Shown piece by piece: positions 42,185 through 53,588 of a stretch of DNA of 64,000 bases (positions are counted from its first letter, which is position 1; every line of letters starts with the position of its first letter). The stretch lies in contig KV908546.1 in the NCBI GenBank assembly GCA_002005505.1, positions 124,922-188,921 on the forward strand, given 5' to 3'. The stretch comes from Botryococcus braunii. Lineage: Eukaryota > Chlorophyta > Trebouxiophyceae. The translations under genes were made by a program, and so were the position numbers. The notes under the pieces were generated by a model. That model did not search any database, was not told the DNA's origin, and was given only the letters and a program-made list of their open reading frames with translations.

Positions 42185-45100
42185 ATAGGTTATTGGGCCC
42201 ACCTCTCTGAGAGAGGACAACATCGCAAGTGCCATGAACCATTCACTCTAAGTTGAGCAGCTGCGAAACAAGCGAGCGGGCTCGGAGTCTTGAGACGACA
42301 GGATGAAGCTACATCAACAAGTGGTCCCATCATACAACATTGGATACGGCTTGCATCTCAAAGGCTTGTGCATTTGCCAATGGGAATGCATCTTCTCGAC
42401 AGATGTGGCTGAGCCAAGTGATGTGTCATTTGAAAGATGGGAATGTTGTTTGTATGCTTGCTTCGGGAATAGTCGTGGTGAAAATATTGGTTGGCGCGAG
42501 TGAGCGCTATTTCAGTTGCATTTGACACCATTGAGGGGTGTTGATGTGGAGTTTCAGCCGGGGTGATCACCTATGATTACATCATGGTACATGGTGCATG
42601 GTCCAGATGTGCTTCAGAAGGGTGATTTGCTGATTGTGGGAAGATTTGGATGGTGGGAGATTGCATACAAGAGTAATGAGTGGCTCCTTGCAAGGATATT
42701 GAAACTATCATAATCATCCCAAGGTATGGACTAACTGGATTTATTGGTATTATGCTGATTGATGAATGAATACCAGGGTTCAAAACCCTTGGTGTATGTA
42801 AATCAGTTAAATGGTGAGTTAGTCTGGCATTGTGATACAATGTGAGTGAAGAGAACATGACTGGTCTTCTAGAGCTGGCATGAGTAAATGTTGGCATGAA
42901 ACCAACTTTGAGTTGCATTGATTGAGGATGCAGGGGAAGAGGATGGCTCGTGGGCTGATTAAGTGCCTCTAGCAACTTATGCTTTTGTAGCTGGAGTGGG
43001 CCCCTTGATGAGGATTCATCCGGGGCACATCCTCTCGGGCGGTCTACAGTTTTCTTCTGTAGGTTTGTCCTATTAATTTTAGGATTTGAGCCTCGACCAA
43101 GAAAAGTAAAAGTGGGGGGGGCTCTAAGCAAGGGTCTGGGATTGGTATTGAAGAAGTGCTTATGTGCATTGGCGTGTTTGACAAGACTAATCTACATGAT
43201 ATCGGATTGGGACGAGAGTTAGTGTGGATTGTCTTTTTGCACATTCATGTGTATGTGTGAGTTGTAAGAGGGTGCTGCACATGCAAATCTTAATCACCAA
43301 AGGGGCTTGTAGATCAACATAAGAGATCTATGCTTGAGTAAAGATGAAACTTGCATGGCAGCAACTAGAATCCCAAAAATGTGTGAGCTGAGTATGCTTG
43401 CCAATTGTGGGAGTATTTGGACCGAAGCTGATGCAAAATTGAGTCATGAGAAGTTTCAAAGTTATCGTTGCGCAACGATAAATTTGATCGCATGCGCACA
43501 CGCGTTTTGGTAGGGAAGTCTGGTACTGCACCAACTTCTTGATGATTTAACATGATGGCATAAGGTAATGACAATTGTCTTTAAACCTTAAGCTCAGATT
43601 CATGGAAGAAGTAATCTGAGTGGTTAGCGCGGAACTTATGGAAATGAGTGTTTTTCAAGTTATCATTGCTCAAACGTATGGGAGATCGTGACCCAGATTT
43701 CTATCCGGAGGAGGGAGGAGATTTTGTGGAGATGCTAAGAAGTGTTTCTGGAGCTCAAGAATTGAGATGTGAGTGCCATCAAGTGTTGCACCATCAGTTT
43801 GGAAGTAATGAGGATGTCAAGTTGATTTTGGTAATGACTGGGGAAGAAGTGAGTAGTAGTGTATTAGGTTGTGGGTCACAAAGGGTGAGATCTGCAATTG
43901 ATGATAAACTTGGTTAGTGTGACAATGGTGTTGTATTTTCCAAAAGATTACATCAAGATACATCTTGGAGTGCTTGGATTTTGAAGCATTGATGGGCTGC
44001 AACAACGAAGGTGCTTTCCAATTTAACTAAGGAGCAATGTTGCCAAGATTGCTTGATGTATTCTTTTATGGAATGGCATTTTTCATTTCTAGATTTTATA
44101 ATTGGGAATCCAACAAACCAAAGGATTGAGATGTTCTAGCTGTTGGTTTAAGTGTTTGGGCAAGTAGCTGATCAGGAGAGTCAGGTGAAGGACTCAAGAG
44201 GCTTGTGTACTTGCTCAAAACTATCTGGATACAGCATGTTAAGATCAACTCATATGTCATGAGGGATGTGGTTGTGTGTATGGTTCCAAGCACCATGATC
44301 TAAAGGTTTTTCCTATGGTTGGATTGCCAGGTCATGCTTATGTCTATTTGTGCATTTGTAAAGGGGGGCATCTGTTCTCGTTGTGAGCAGTTCCTGTCTT
44401 GGTGAGTATTATTTTGGAATATTGGTGAAAGGGGACCATTCTGATGAGAGGCTGGTCACTTCTTTGCTTCCTGTGACAATTTTCTAACATGATAAGACAT
44501 AATTTTGATTGGATTATTGAGGTAGGGATGGGCCATGATGTGTGATGGTTGGGATACTCTTGTGTGTGTCAGACAACCTTTTGAGGTGAAATCTAGTTGA
44601 GGAGATACTGCCCATTGTTAAGGGCTGCAATTTTCCTCCAATGTAGTCAACTTAACTCTACAGTCTTCTGTAGAGTTGTTAAGATTTTGGTTAAAACTGA
44701 AAGGGGCTGTGGCTGGTTAAGTGTTTTTCAGACGTCGTTGCGCTGGTGCGCAACGTGCAAGTTTGCCACTAGGTACACTTGGAAAGTGGTCTTTTAGTGT
44801 GGCATTGCATTTGAGATAATTTTGAATTTGCTTAAACAATTTGGTGTGAACTGAGTGTTTTCCCTGGTCCTGGGAAGCTCAGGGAGGCCTTGCAGCCCTC
44901 ACTGCATAGAAAACGTGTTAGGTCTAGTTCTCACACGTTAGTGAGAGAGACTGCGCGTCGATTTCTGGTTTTACGGTTCGACTCGAGTGAGTTCGAGTGG
45001 TTATTACGCGCCTTTAGGATTGAGACTCCGTGTCGAATTGTGAATTTTGTCGATCGGGGTACGGTTCGATACTCCGGACGATTCGTGCTTCGAATCTCCT

Positions 45101-46012
45101 AGTTGTTTTAACTTCATGATTTATCTAAGCCACAGTTATTGGCTGAGACCTTGCTGAGGATCATTTGTGTTTTGACCCTTGAACGTTTGGTCACTGTTTT
45201 GTGCCGTGCGTCTCCCCAGGGTTTGAGGGGAGGCATTTGGATGCGCTTGTTATCGACGCTTGAGCTCTCTACTTTGTTAAATGAGTACAATGGTAGAACT
45301 CAGGAGTTTAAGTTCCGTGCAATTTGCTGCATGATATGTATGTTGTTTGGAGGTACTGGATTGTACCTGAACATTAAATAGCAGATTGAAAGTAGAAGTG
45401 TTGGTTGGGGACGGATGATTTGTAGTCCCGCACTTCTGGATATTCAAGTTTTGTGAACTGAGGTGAGGCTATTGTGCCTGTGCTCTGGGCATATTACGTT
45501 TGTCGCGTAGTCCAAGCTGAGGATACACCATACTAGTCATGAATGAAGGCCCTCACGAGGCCCTGATCAGGTGTGAATGAACCAACTTTGGTGAGTTTAG
45601 TGTTTCACTCGGTCTGGATTTAAGGAGTGCTATAACAGTCAGACAACAGCACTGCTGTTGTCTGAGTTCAGAAGTTGTGATTGTTCAGTCGATGGGCCAT
45701 TAAGGACTCTGGACAATTGATGTTTTGAATGGTTGAGGAATTATTGAGTGAAGAAAAAAATATATAAGTACTGATTGGCGTTTCACGTTAAAGTGTTGGT
45801 CGTGTTGGTAGTGGGTAAATGGTAAGAGTGGTGGTGCCCTTCATTGAAGAGAAAGAGGGACAGCACGTTCCACGTGCATTAGTGGTGGTCACCACGATAG
45901 GCCTTGAGTTTAGAAACTACTGCTGTTAGTGCGTGTGTTTTTTGGAATTCACAACTGGGGTGAGTATGCTGTCCGGGGAAGCAAAGGAACGGGGAAGCAA
46001 ACCCTGGAGGGG
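42185..46012 (+). other. Interior of element D without recognisable coding
   Basis: About 3.8 kb of AT-rich sequence. Short ORFs exist (for example 43648-43917, 89 codons; 45139-45381, 80 codons) but none resembles gag, protease, integrase or RT. It may be decayed element sequence or captured sequence; I cannot assign it. Confidence 0.5.
42188..42202 (+). promoter_or_regulatory. Primer-binding site of element D, one-base insertion
   Basis: GGTTATTGGGCCCAC, the copia half tRNA-iMet site with an extra T, three bases after the LTR. Confidence 0.7.
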
Positions 46013-46378
46013 TGGGTTGATTCTGATTTTGCGGGAGACATGGACACAAGAAAATCCACGTTGGGATTTATGTTCATGTTAAATGGAGGAGCAGCTTTTT
46101 GGTGAAGCAAGTAACAGCAGTTGGTTGGGACATCGACGGTCGAAGCCCAGTATATTGCTGCGAATCATGCATTGTCGAAATATACCAAGCATAAGTGTGT
46201 GCTATCATCAGGCTTGGGAGAAAGTAGTATGGGGTCAAATATTGCCGGAATATGTGAAAACTGACGAGAATGTGGCAGATCTGTTCAAAAAAATTTATAG
46301 TAATAATAATAATAATAAACAACTGAACAGCCCATTCTTTCTGAAGCATAGGGATACCTTGAAGAAGGGCATGGTGTA
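46013..46378 (+). pseudogene. pol: Copia RNase H remnant of element D
   Basis: Reads GWVDSDFAGDMDTRKSTLGF then LNGGAAFW followed by stops, then in another frame TSTVEAQYIAANHALS, SKYTKHKC, and finally DENVADLFKKIY and KHRDTLKKGMV with a stop. These are decayed copia RNase H and C-terminal motifs with deletions and frame changes. An imperfect TAA microsatellite interrupts it at 46299-46318. It differs clearly from the E/C/G and B/H families, so D is a separate copia lineage. The purine tract AAAAGGGGAAG at 46466-46475 follows. Confidence 0.85.
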
Positions 46379-46478
46379 ACGGTTAAGAGACTGAGAGTAG
46401 TGGGTGGATGTCAGGTTTGGAACTTACAATGTGAACAGAGATTATTACACGCAAGTAAGTGCCTAAAAGGGGAAGTAT

Positions 46479-47929
46479 TGTTGTGTTTGAGAGAGGATAA
46501 GGTACGCATCCGGATGTACAGGATCACGTATGTACGTGAGTACGTGTGCTCTCTCAAGTACACTTTGTGGTTTTAGGCACGTCACTTGACAAGCTTGAAC
46601 AAACATTTGATGTGCTTTAGAAAACGCATGCACCAGGACACAAAAGTTGCTGTTATATAACACTCCTAATGCATATATGTATTAGAAGACCTGGAGAGAG
46701 TGCCCTCCATGGGAGGTAGAGGTTCATAGCCCATCATGCAAGCACAGGTCTCAGTCAATGAAGTTCAAGGAACTATGATAGAGATCCTATCGAGCGTGTA
46801 CACGTGTAGGACAGGTGTACAGATATAGCATAAGTCCGTACTTCGTGGGTGTGACAAGTGTACCTCACACAGTTAGGGTGTGGTGATACAGTACACCTTT
46901 CTGCGGTGACCTGTGATTGTGCGTAACGCGCGATCAAGCTAGGAGGGGCAGATCGGCAGTTCGTTCCTCAGACAGTTAGAGCTTTCTATCGAAGTTGCCT
47001 GGAGTCCTATTCAGTGGGAATCGCTGAAGGACCTGTCTGAGACCTGCCGGAGTATTGCTCTCACTGATATCATGCTATGCTTGTGCATGTGGGCTGCGTG
47101 AGAGAATATCGGTAAGGCCCGATTAGAGCATCGGTTGTGTTTAGTAAATGATAGTTCATAAGTGTTAATGAGTGCCATTTAGTTGAAAAGACTGAATAAC
47201 ATTCAGTACTGTGCAGGAGGTTGTTGTTTTCTGTCTGTTGAGACAGTGCGAGCTGCATAAGTGTAGTATGTACACGGGTGGGCAGCGGTAAGAACACCTC
47301 CGGATAAAAACTTGTACATTGATGGAAGCCATTGTGTTGTTTAGTTACTGGTGTAAGTATGATACTGATAGAGAGCAATGTACGTGACTCGTACAGGTGG
47401 TCAGTTGCAAGGATGGCGTCGTAACTGATGTGAGTGCTTGAGTAAGTGACAGATACTTACGATTGCGAACAGGTAATAAACAACACCATGTAAAAGAAGA
47501 CAGTTGGAGCTTTCTATCGAAGTTGCCTGGAGTCCTATTCAGTGGGAATCGCTGAAGGACCTGTCTGAGACCTGCCGGAGTATTGCTCTCACTGATATCA
47601 TGCTATGCTTGTGCATGTGGGCTGCGTGAGAGAATATCGGAGGTTGTTGTTTTCTGTCTGTTGAGACAGTGCGAGCTGCATAAGTGTAGTATGTACACGG
47701 GTGGGCAGCGGTGGTCAGTTGCAAGGATGGCGTCGTAACTGATGTGAGTGCTTGAGTAAGTGACAGATACTTACGATTGCGAACAGGTGGCAAAGATACA
47801 CCTGGAAACACAAGTGGTTACTGGATTGTAACCAAGAGTTCAGAGATTGAGTGAATCACTGGGATACAGAACGTTCCGTGGACGGAACTGGCGAGCGACG
47901 TTTCCTCTATTCTGCTCTTCTACACAACA
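46479..47929 (+). repeat. 3' LTR of element D (1451 bp)
   Basis: TGTTGTGTTTGAG...CACAACA. It is uninterrupted and preserves the C insertion target (GTAAC near 46922). It differs from the 5' LTR at scattered positions and carries the same three internal duplications. It is followed by TSD CATCC. Confidence 0.93.
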
Positions 47930-48376
47930 CATCCCTTGACCCATTTCTTGCAACCAGTCCATGTTTGCCTGAAGATTATGTCCACCAATGAATTTCCTGC
48001 ATATGTACTCATACGCATCATATGCAGATCCCAGTTCTGCCAGTTCTCCCTGCCACTCCTCAGGCACAGATTCATACAACAGTAACAGAGCTGCTGCATC
48101 ATGCAACGTGCCAGGCATGGCCTCCAGCACTGCAGGAAGGGACCCCTTTGCCTCATTGGCTGCCAAATAAGCACTCTTCCAGATCAGAATATTATGTCCC
48201 TTGTCCCTCAGTTTGATGTGTACTTTAACCTGAGTGGGAATAACTTTTGGCAATACATCACCTTCCCCCCTTGATGTACTTGGGGTGCAGGGTTCTCGAA
48301 CAGGTGTAGAGGTGGTGGTCTCGCTGCTTGAGGTTGACGCCCCACTCGTTGACTGCCCCTTCTTCTTCGATGTCAT
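47930..48376 (-). pseudogene. gag: E Gag, N-terminal segment
   Basis: Minus strand from the ATG at 48376 (MTSKKKGQS). It has a Ser/Thr leader, then capsid sequence (VKVHIKLRDKGHNILIWKSAYLAANEAKG, split here by context: KVHIKLRDKG, IWKSAYLAAN), LLYESVPEEWQG, DAYEYICRKFIGG and NMDWLQEMGQG. It continues at 35333 after removal of D. An in-frame Met also exists at 48385. It starts 47 nt after the ORF0 stop and, unlike A and G, in a different frame from ORF0. Confidence 0.88.
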
Positions 48377-48423
48377 TGTCTGCACTCTATTACGATTATC
48401 AAGGAAACATTCAGACAGTCATC

Positions 48424-48921
48424 TCAACCAACGGACTGATCACTGTCTGACTCCGTCTCCCAGTCAGCTTCACATCGAACACTCAGAGACAGGGTGTCTT
48501 TGAAAGCAGCTACCGGGATAGTGGACAATGCTAACTCCACTGAGTTGTACGCTGCAATTTCGGCTGTTTCCTGCTCTCTGTTCAGCCAAACAATGGTACG
48601 CCAATACTTCAGGAACTTAGCCTTCGTGATGAACCCAGGCTCAAGATTCACAAACGAAATCTCCCACGGGGTGAATTTATAAGCTGGATACACAGGGAAT
48701 CTTTCCGCAAACCACGATGGCAGAGGAAGCGGGCGTCCAGCTTACAGATGAAGAACGTAGTTTTTGATGATGAGTGCTCGCTCGTCCGGTGTACGTTCTC
48801 CTCGAGGTCCCCCAGCCTTGATTCGATCGTTGTACGAGGGAGGTCCAGTCCTTAGGTGAGCAGGAACGTTGACACAGGTAGTTTTTCTTGCCGTCTGCTT
48901 CGAGCGGCGTTTCTTAGCCAT
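48424..48921 (-). pseudogene. ORF0 of element E, one premature stop
   Basis: Same 498-nt length as in A and G, from the ATG at 48921 (MAKKRRSKQ). The reading is conserved (GPPSYNDRI, RTPDERA, KNYV, then FPVYPAYKFTPWE, FVNLEPGFIT, WLNREQE) but codon 60 (48744-48742) is TAA where A and G have Tyr. I estimate roughly two thirds identity to A and G protein sequence, so the family has diverged while keeping its core and length. Confidence 0.8.
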
Positions 48922-48973
48922 TCACGGTTGTCTTCCTCCGTCTTCAGAGCCACCCACACTCAACGGGAGAGTG

Positions 48974-48987
48974 GTGGGCCCATAACC
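48974..48987 (-). promoter_or_regulatory. Primer-binding site of element E (half tRNA-iMet type)
   Basis: GGTTATGGGCCCAC on the minus strand next to the LTR. The 10-bp junction stem with the LTR end is intact. Confidence 0.85.
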
Positions 48988-49679
48988 TGTTAGGTTATGG
49001 GCTTGGCGTATTCCTGTGCAGTGGCGGCACGGAGGGTGTGAGTCAAAGTTCGCTCTACTGTGTGACGAAGAGTAGAGTCTAGAACATGAACAATCAAGGA
49101 CTGATTGGGCAACTTTAAGGAAACACCCCGAGTGCTTGTGTAGTCCCAAACAAGTATATTACAATTGCTCACTTGCTCTCTCTTAACAACGGAATTCAAA
49201 CTACCCTAACTGGTACGTACTCAGAAAGGATCAATCTCATTGTCCGATGATAAGATAGCCAAGCACATACACATAACATGAAATACTAAGGTCTACAAAG
49301 CCTCAAATCTCCCATTCTATTCACAATCACGTTACCTGTGCAGTGGCGGCACGGAGGGTGTGAGTCAAAGTTCGCTCTACTGTGTGACGAAGAGTAGAGT
49401 CTAGAACATGAACAATCAAGGACTGATTGGGCAACTTTAAGGAAACACCCGGAGTGCTTGTGTAGTCCCAAACAAGTGCCTTGCCTCTCCGTGCTAGCAC
49501 CACTACCTTCCTGCACTAAACGTGTCTGTAACTTGCGTTATCTCTATCTACATTCAAATTGTTCCTAACCGCGAAGTCTTTGTAGTTTCGCCCATATTAG
49601 TCATTTATTATTGTCACTGACGGAAAAGCCACTATTACTCCACTAAGGGAAAGGCATAAATAACTCATCCAATACAACA
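48988..49679 (-). repeat. 5' LTR of element E (692 bp)
   Basis: TGTTAGG...AATACAACA in + orientation. It is almost identical to A's LTR and contains the 144-bp internal direct repeat. The right flank CTTTC (49680-49684) is the expected TSD copy; its partner is outside the window. Confidence 0.9.
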
Positions 49680-52602
49680 CTTTCAGTAATCCCCTCTTCT
49701 CCCTTGCACTCTCTCACCTCCTATGACAGCAGGAGTTCTTTGGTTTGAGTACGTTGCTCAAGCCTTTGAGCCCGGTTAAACCACCAGAAGGTAAATTAGG
49801 ATTCTTCAGTGCGGCAGGTCTCAGCAGCTCCTGGGCTCGCAGCATTTGTTGCTGTTGTTCGTTGGCAGGAAGAGTGCCACGAGCCAGCTCCAGTGCTGCT
49901 TCAATGGTCTGTCGGATGTTCCGCGGGTCTCCCTCTCTTCGATGATCAGGCTCGGGCTCAGCCTTCTCAGGGGGTTCTTGGCCGTCTGGAACAGTGGTCT
50001 GCTGTAGATTAGGAGCTGGTTCTGCCTCGCATTCTGCTTCCTGAGTATCTGCCTCAGTAGAACTTGGACTGGGAGAGATAACTGACACAGGGAACTGACG
50101 GGAAGCGTGGTTCTCAGAGGGACTGGGGCACTGGAACTCCAGGGATTGGGTTGGAAGTCCACTCATGCCAACTCTGGAGGCTCCCCTAAGATGTTCCACA
50201 AAGACAACATCCCTACTCTCTCTCCATACCCCTCCCCCCATGTATATGCGGTAGGCTTTGGAAGATGCAGAATATCCTGTGAGCATGCCTGGAGCAGTTT
50301 TCGGAGCAAATACAGGTCTCTGCACGTCTGGTACGTGGACATAAGCCAGGCAGCCCCAAGTGCGCAGAAGTGACACATCTGGCTTGTAACCCCAAAATAA
50401 TTCAAGAGGAGTAAGGTTCCTGCCTGAACAAGGGCCCATATTGAGTAGGGTACAAGCTGTCTCGAGCGCCTCCTTCCAGAGAGTTGGGCTTGCTGCTGCG
50501 AAGGCAAGGATAGTCCGGGTTCTCTCCTTCAGCGTGCGGTTTGCTCGTTCTGCTACTCCATTTTGCTGTGGGGTGTAGGGGGCTGAGGTCTCCAGCTTAG
50601 TTCCCTGAGATGCACAGAACTCCTTGAACTTGGCGTTAATAAATTCTGTGCCCCGATCACATCTGATGCACTTCACTGTCGTTTTCCTTTGGGTTTGCCA
50701 GTATACTAAAAGGTCTCTGACTACAGCACTTACGGTGTCTTTGGATTTAACTAGAATGACAGCTTTCCACTGTGAGGACTCATCCACCACTGTAACCCAC
50801 AGACGTTCCCCAGTAATGGCTGCAGGAGTGATGGGACCCACTGTGTCAATGTGCACTCTGTCAAGGGGTTCAAGGGCAGGTCTGCTGCTAATCCAGAAGG
50901 AGGGTCTGGCTGTCTTTCCCTCAATACATGCCTCACAGTGCACTTGACAATTATCACAAGGAAAGAGGGAAGTGTCGATTCAAGTCACCAATTCTTCCTT
51001 TGCAAGGCGCTGCATCCATGGTTCTCCTGGGTGTCCCATCATCCTGTGCCACAAGTAGCGTCTGGAGCAATTGTGAGACGTGTTGCTGGGTTTTGAGGTC
51101 TTGGCTGCATTGACAGTCAGCTTGGGGTGACTGCTTCCCCTGACTGCCACTAAATTATGGATATAGTACAGGCCCGTTTCAGCAACAACAGAAACCCTCC
51201 AACTGTTTGGACCACTGACATGCACGAATGCCCCAACACTGTCTGTGTGGAATACTGCACCATCCCTTAAGGCAGCTGAGACAGACAGGATATTTGTACT
51301 GGCTGAAGGAACACATTGCACGTGGTGAATCCAAAAAGGAATGCCTTGGGGGCTTAAGACACAGACTGATCCAGAGGCAATAATGCTCCCAGTAGTATCA
51401 GATGTAGCTAGATGCAATGGAATTGGTTTGGAATGAACAGTGGGATTATGCAGTAGGGCTGGATCATTCACAAGGTGGACTGATGCTCCACTATCCACCA
51501 GCCAGGAGTGCAGAGGGGGTTTGCCCAAGGTCCGGTCCAAGATATTGTGGGACACTGCATAGTGCCTACCTTCAGGTGGGGGAGGAGGAGGAGCAGGCGG
51601 TTGGAACCAGGCAGGAAACGCATCCGCCTGAGGGTGAGCCATCTGAGCAGCAGGTGGGGGAAGACCTCCCATTAGTGGCTGCCCCTGGGTCCACATACCC
51701 TGCAGCTGCTGCACTGCTGCCACAACGTTTCTTTGGGTCTCCTCATCTCTGTGCCGCTTACGGCAATCCCTCCAGTAATGCCCCTTTTTATTGCAATACT
51801 TGCACACTCCTTTGGTATCAGACTGTCCGGTTGAGGGTGAAGGATTGGCTCCACTGAATGCTGCAGGGGTGCTGACTCTGTTGCTGCCTTGAGGAACAGC
51901 CAGAACTCGTGGCTGACGTGGGGCAGTCTCATCAAACCCCAGGGCAACGGCTGTGGTCCTCAGCAGGTCTGCCAGCCTGTTGAATGGGGTCCCCGCTGCT
52001 GTTGACAGGCTGCCTGTCTCCTTGGCTGCTTCAGGTAGACCCTGCACAATTTGGGTAGCTACAAAGCTATCCAGAAGAGGATGATTATTCCTCTGAAGGC
52101 ATGCCTTCAAATTCAGCATGCGACTCACATACTGGGAAATGGTCTCGTCGTGCTTCATCCCTTGGCTCATTTCCAACAGCCAGTCCATGTTGGCTTGGAG
52201 ATTATAACCCCCAATGAACTTCCTACAGATATATTCATATGCAACATATGCAGAGGATAAATCAGACAATTCCCCGTGCCACTCTTCTGGAACAGATTCA
52301 TACAGCAACAGCAGTGCTGCAGCATCATGCGTGGTCCCAGGCATGTCCTCAAGTACTGCAGGCAGTGATCCCTTGGCTTCATTTGCTGCAAGGTACGCAT
52401 TCTTCCAAATCATAATGTTGTGTCCCTTTTCTTTTAGCTTGATATGTACCTTCACAAGTGTAGGAATCACCTTTGGCAACTCATCACCTTCTCCCCTAGA
52501 CGTGCTGGGAGTGCAAGGCTCTCTCACAGGTGTCGAGGTAGTGGTCTCACTCACAGACGCAGAGGTTCCACTAAATGACTGACTCTTCTTCTTAGTAGTC
52601 AT
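49680..52602 (-). pseudogene. gag-pol: Gag-protease-integrase of element G
   Basis: Minus strand from the ATG at 52602 (MTTKKKSQS); an in-frame Met also exists at 52623. It has the capsid domain (KVHIKLKEKGHN, LLYESVPEEWHG, EYICRKFIGGYN, HDETISQYVSRMLNLKA), a CCHC knuckle CKYCNKKGHYWRDC, then PPPPPPEG. Protease WLVDSGASVHLVND is near 51490. The integrase zinc region follows (MMGHPGEPWMQRL, CEACIEGKTARPS), then the DDE core (VHIDTVGPITPAAITGER, CDRGTEF, QQNGVAERANRT) and the start of the INT-RT linker. One in-frame TGA lies at 50982-50980 between the pre-integrase strand and the zinc region, and a frameshift lies near 49745. Otherwise it is well preserved. Confidence 0.9.
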
Positions 52603-52653
52603 AGTGTACACACTGAATGTCAATTTCTAGCGTCAGAGGCACACTTAAACCAC

Positions 52654-53151
52654 TTACTCCACAAGGCCTTCAAGGTCTGAATCAGTTTCCCACTCAGACT
52701 CGTCACGAATGTCAGGGATCAGCAAATCTTGAAAGGCCTTCACTGGAATAGTTGCTAGTGCAGACTCAACAGCCAAATATGCAGTGTGCTCAGCAAATTC
52801 TTGCTCTCTGTTGAGCCACTTCGTTACACTACAATACCTCCGAAATTTCTCTCTGGTGATGAAACCTGGTTCTAAGTTAACGAATGATTGCTCCCAAGGA
52901 GTGAATTTGTATGCTGGATACGTGGGAAATCTTGAACCAAACCACGCTGGCAGAGGGAGAGGTCGGCCAACGTACAGATGAAACACGTAGTCTTTTACAA
53001 TGGCAGCCCGTTCGTCAGGGGTCCGATCTCCTTGCTGTCCTCCGTTTCTGATTCTATCGTTGTACGAAGGCGGACCGGCTCTTAACCGTACAGGAACGTT
53101 GACGTTGGTAGTTTTGCGAGCAGTCTGCTTCGGTCTGCGGCGCTTGGCCAT
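52654..53151 (-). CDS. ORF0, unrecognised 165-aa protein (element G)
   Basis: Intact, nearly identical to ORF0 of A and of the same 498-nt length from the ATG at 53151 (MAKRRRPKQ). An in-frame upstream Met at 53193 also exists. It has a basic N-terminus, core GPPSYNDRIRNGG, RTPDERAAIVKDYVFHLY, SRFPTYPAYKFTPWE and FVNLEPGFIT, and acidic end EWETDSD. Gag follows 51 nt downstream in the same frame but behind stops. Function is unknown; no recognisable fold signature. Confidence 0.76.
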   Translation of the reverse strand: MAKRRRPKQTARKTTNVNVPVRLRAGPPSYNDRIRNGGQQGDRTPDERAAIVKDYVFHLYVGRPLPLPAWFGSRFPTYPAYKFTPWEQSFVNLEPGFITREKFRRYCSVTKWLNREQEFAEHTAYLAVESALATIPVKAFQDLLIPDIRDESEWETDSDLEGLVE

Positions 53152-53203
53152 ACAGCTTCTCGTCTCCGATTCTTGAGCCAGCCACACACTCAACGAGAGA
53201 GTG

Positions 53204-53217
53204 GTGGGCCCATAACC
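53204..53217 (-). promoter_or_regulatory. Primer-binding site of element G (half tRNA-iMet type)
   Basis: GGTTATGGGCCCAC on the minus strand next to the LTR, with the same 10-bp junction stem as A and E. Confidence 0.85.
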
Positions 53218-53588
53218 TGTTAGGTTATGGGCTTGGCGTATTCCTGTGTGGTGGCAGGACGGAGGGTGTTAGACCAGTGTCGGCTCTACTGTGCGAAGAG
53301 AAGTAGAGAAGGAGACACTGTCAATCAAGGACTGATTGGCAACGTGAGTGAAGCACCCGAAGTGCTGTGATAGTCCCAATCAAGTGCCTTGCCTTGCTGC
53401 GCAGCCACCACTACCTTCTTGCAACAAACGTGTGTGTAACTTGCGTTATTGCTATCCACGTTCAAATGTACACAACCTAGTGCTGAGTCACCTTTATGCC
53501 CTATTTGTCTTGTATTATTGTCTCTGGCGGAATTGCCAATATTACTCCTCTGAGAAAAAGGCACTAAATATTATTATCTATTACAACA
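53218..53588 (-). repeat. 5' LTR of element G (371 bp)
   Basis: TGTTAGG...ATTACAACA. It shares its first 30 bases and several motifs with the A/E LTR, including the hairpins CTCTACT/AGTAGAG and CAATCA/TGATTG, but has only one copy of the segment that is duplicated in A/E. Confidence 0.85.

Larger units (their letters stand above)
35334..47929 (+). mobile_element. Old Ty1/copia element D with long LTRs and degenerate interior, TSD CATCC
   Basis: 5' LTR is 35334-35782 plus 41183-42184 (split by element C); interior 42185-46478; 3' LTR 46479-47929. Both LTRs sum to 1451 bp. The TSD CATCC is at 35329-35333 and 47930-47934, inside E gag. The PBS at 42188-42202 is the copia half-tRNA site with one extra T. 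Only the RNase H end of pol is recognisable. Scattered LTR differences make it older than B, C, J and K. Confidence 0.9.
1720..49679 (-). mobile_element. Ty1/copia element E, host of most insertions in this window
   Basis: Read on the minus strand: 5' LTR 49679-48988, PBS 48987-48974, ORF0 48921-48424, gag from 48376, then gag/protease/integrase/RT/RNase H in pieces at 47930-48376, 33934-35333, 25353-27672, 20893-21406, 14346-14479, 9119-9558 and 1958-2107, then the 3' LTR end 1957-1720. The pieces join in frame or near frame across the 5-bp TSDs of D, K, F, J, M and B. Without insertions the internal region is about 6.0 kb. E itself sits in element G: its right flank at 49680 is the G INT-RT linker. 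E is inactivated by a stop in ORF0, a frameshift after the protease and a stop in integrase. Confidence 0.9.
49680..53588 (-). mobile_element. Ty1/copia element G, 5' half, interrupted by E
   Basis: Minus strand: 5' LTR 53588-53218, PBS 53217-53204, ORF0 53151-52654, Gag-PR-INT 52602-49680, then cut by E. The missing RT-RNase H and 3' LTR should lie left of the window. G interrupts the + strand element H, with predicted TSD CAACC at 53589-53593. Its LTR (371 bp) is related to, but much shorter than and diverged from, that of A and E. Confidence 0.87.

Noticed and set aside
47539..47811. 90-codon ORF repeated at 41794-42066
   Set aside because: Antisense within the D LTR internal duplications; no protein features.
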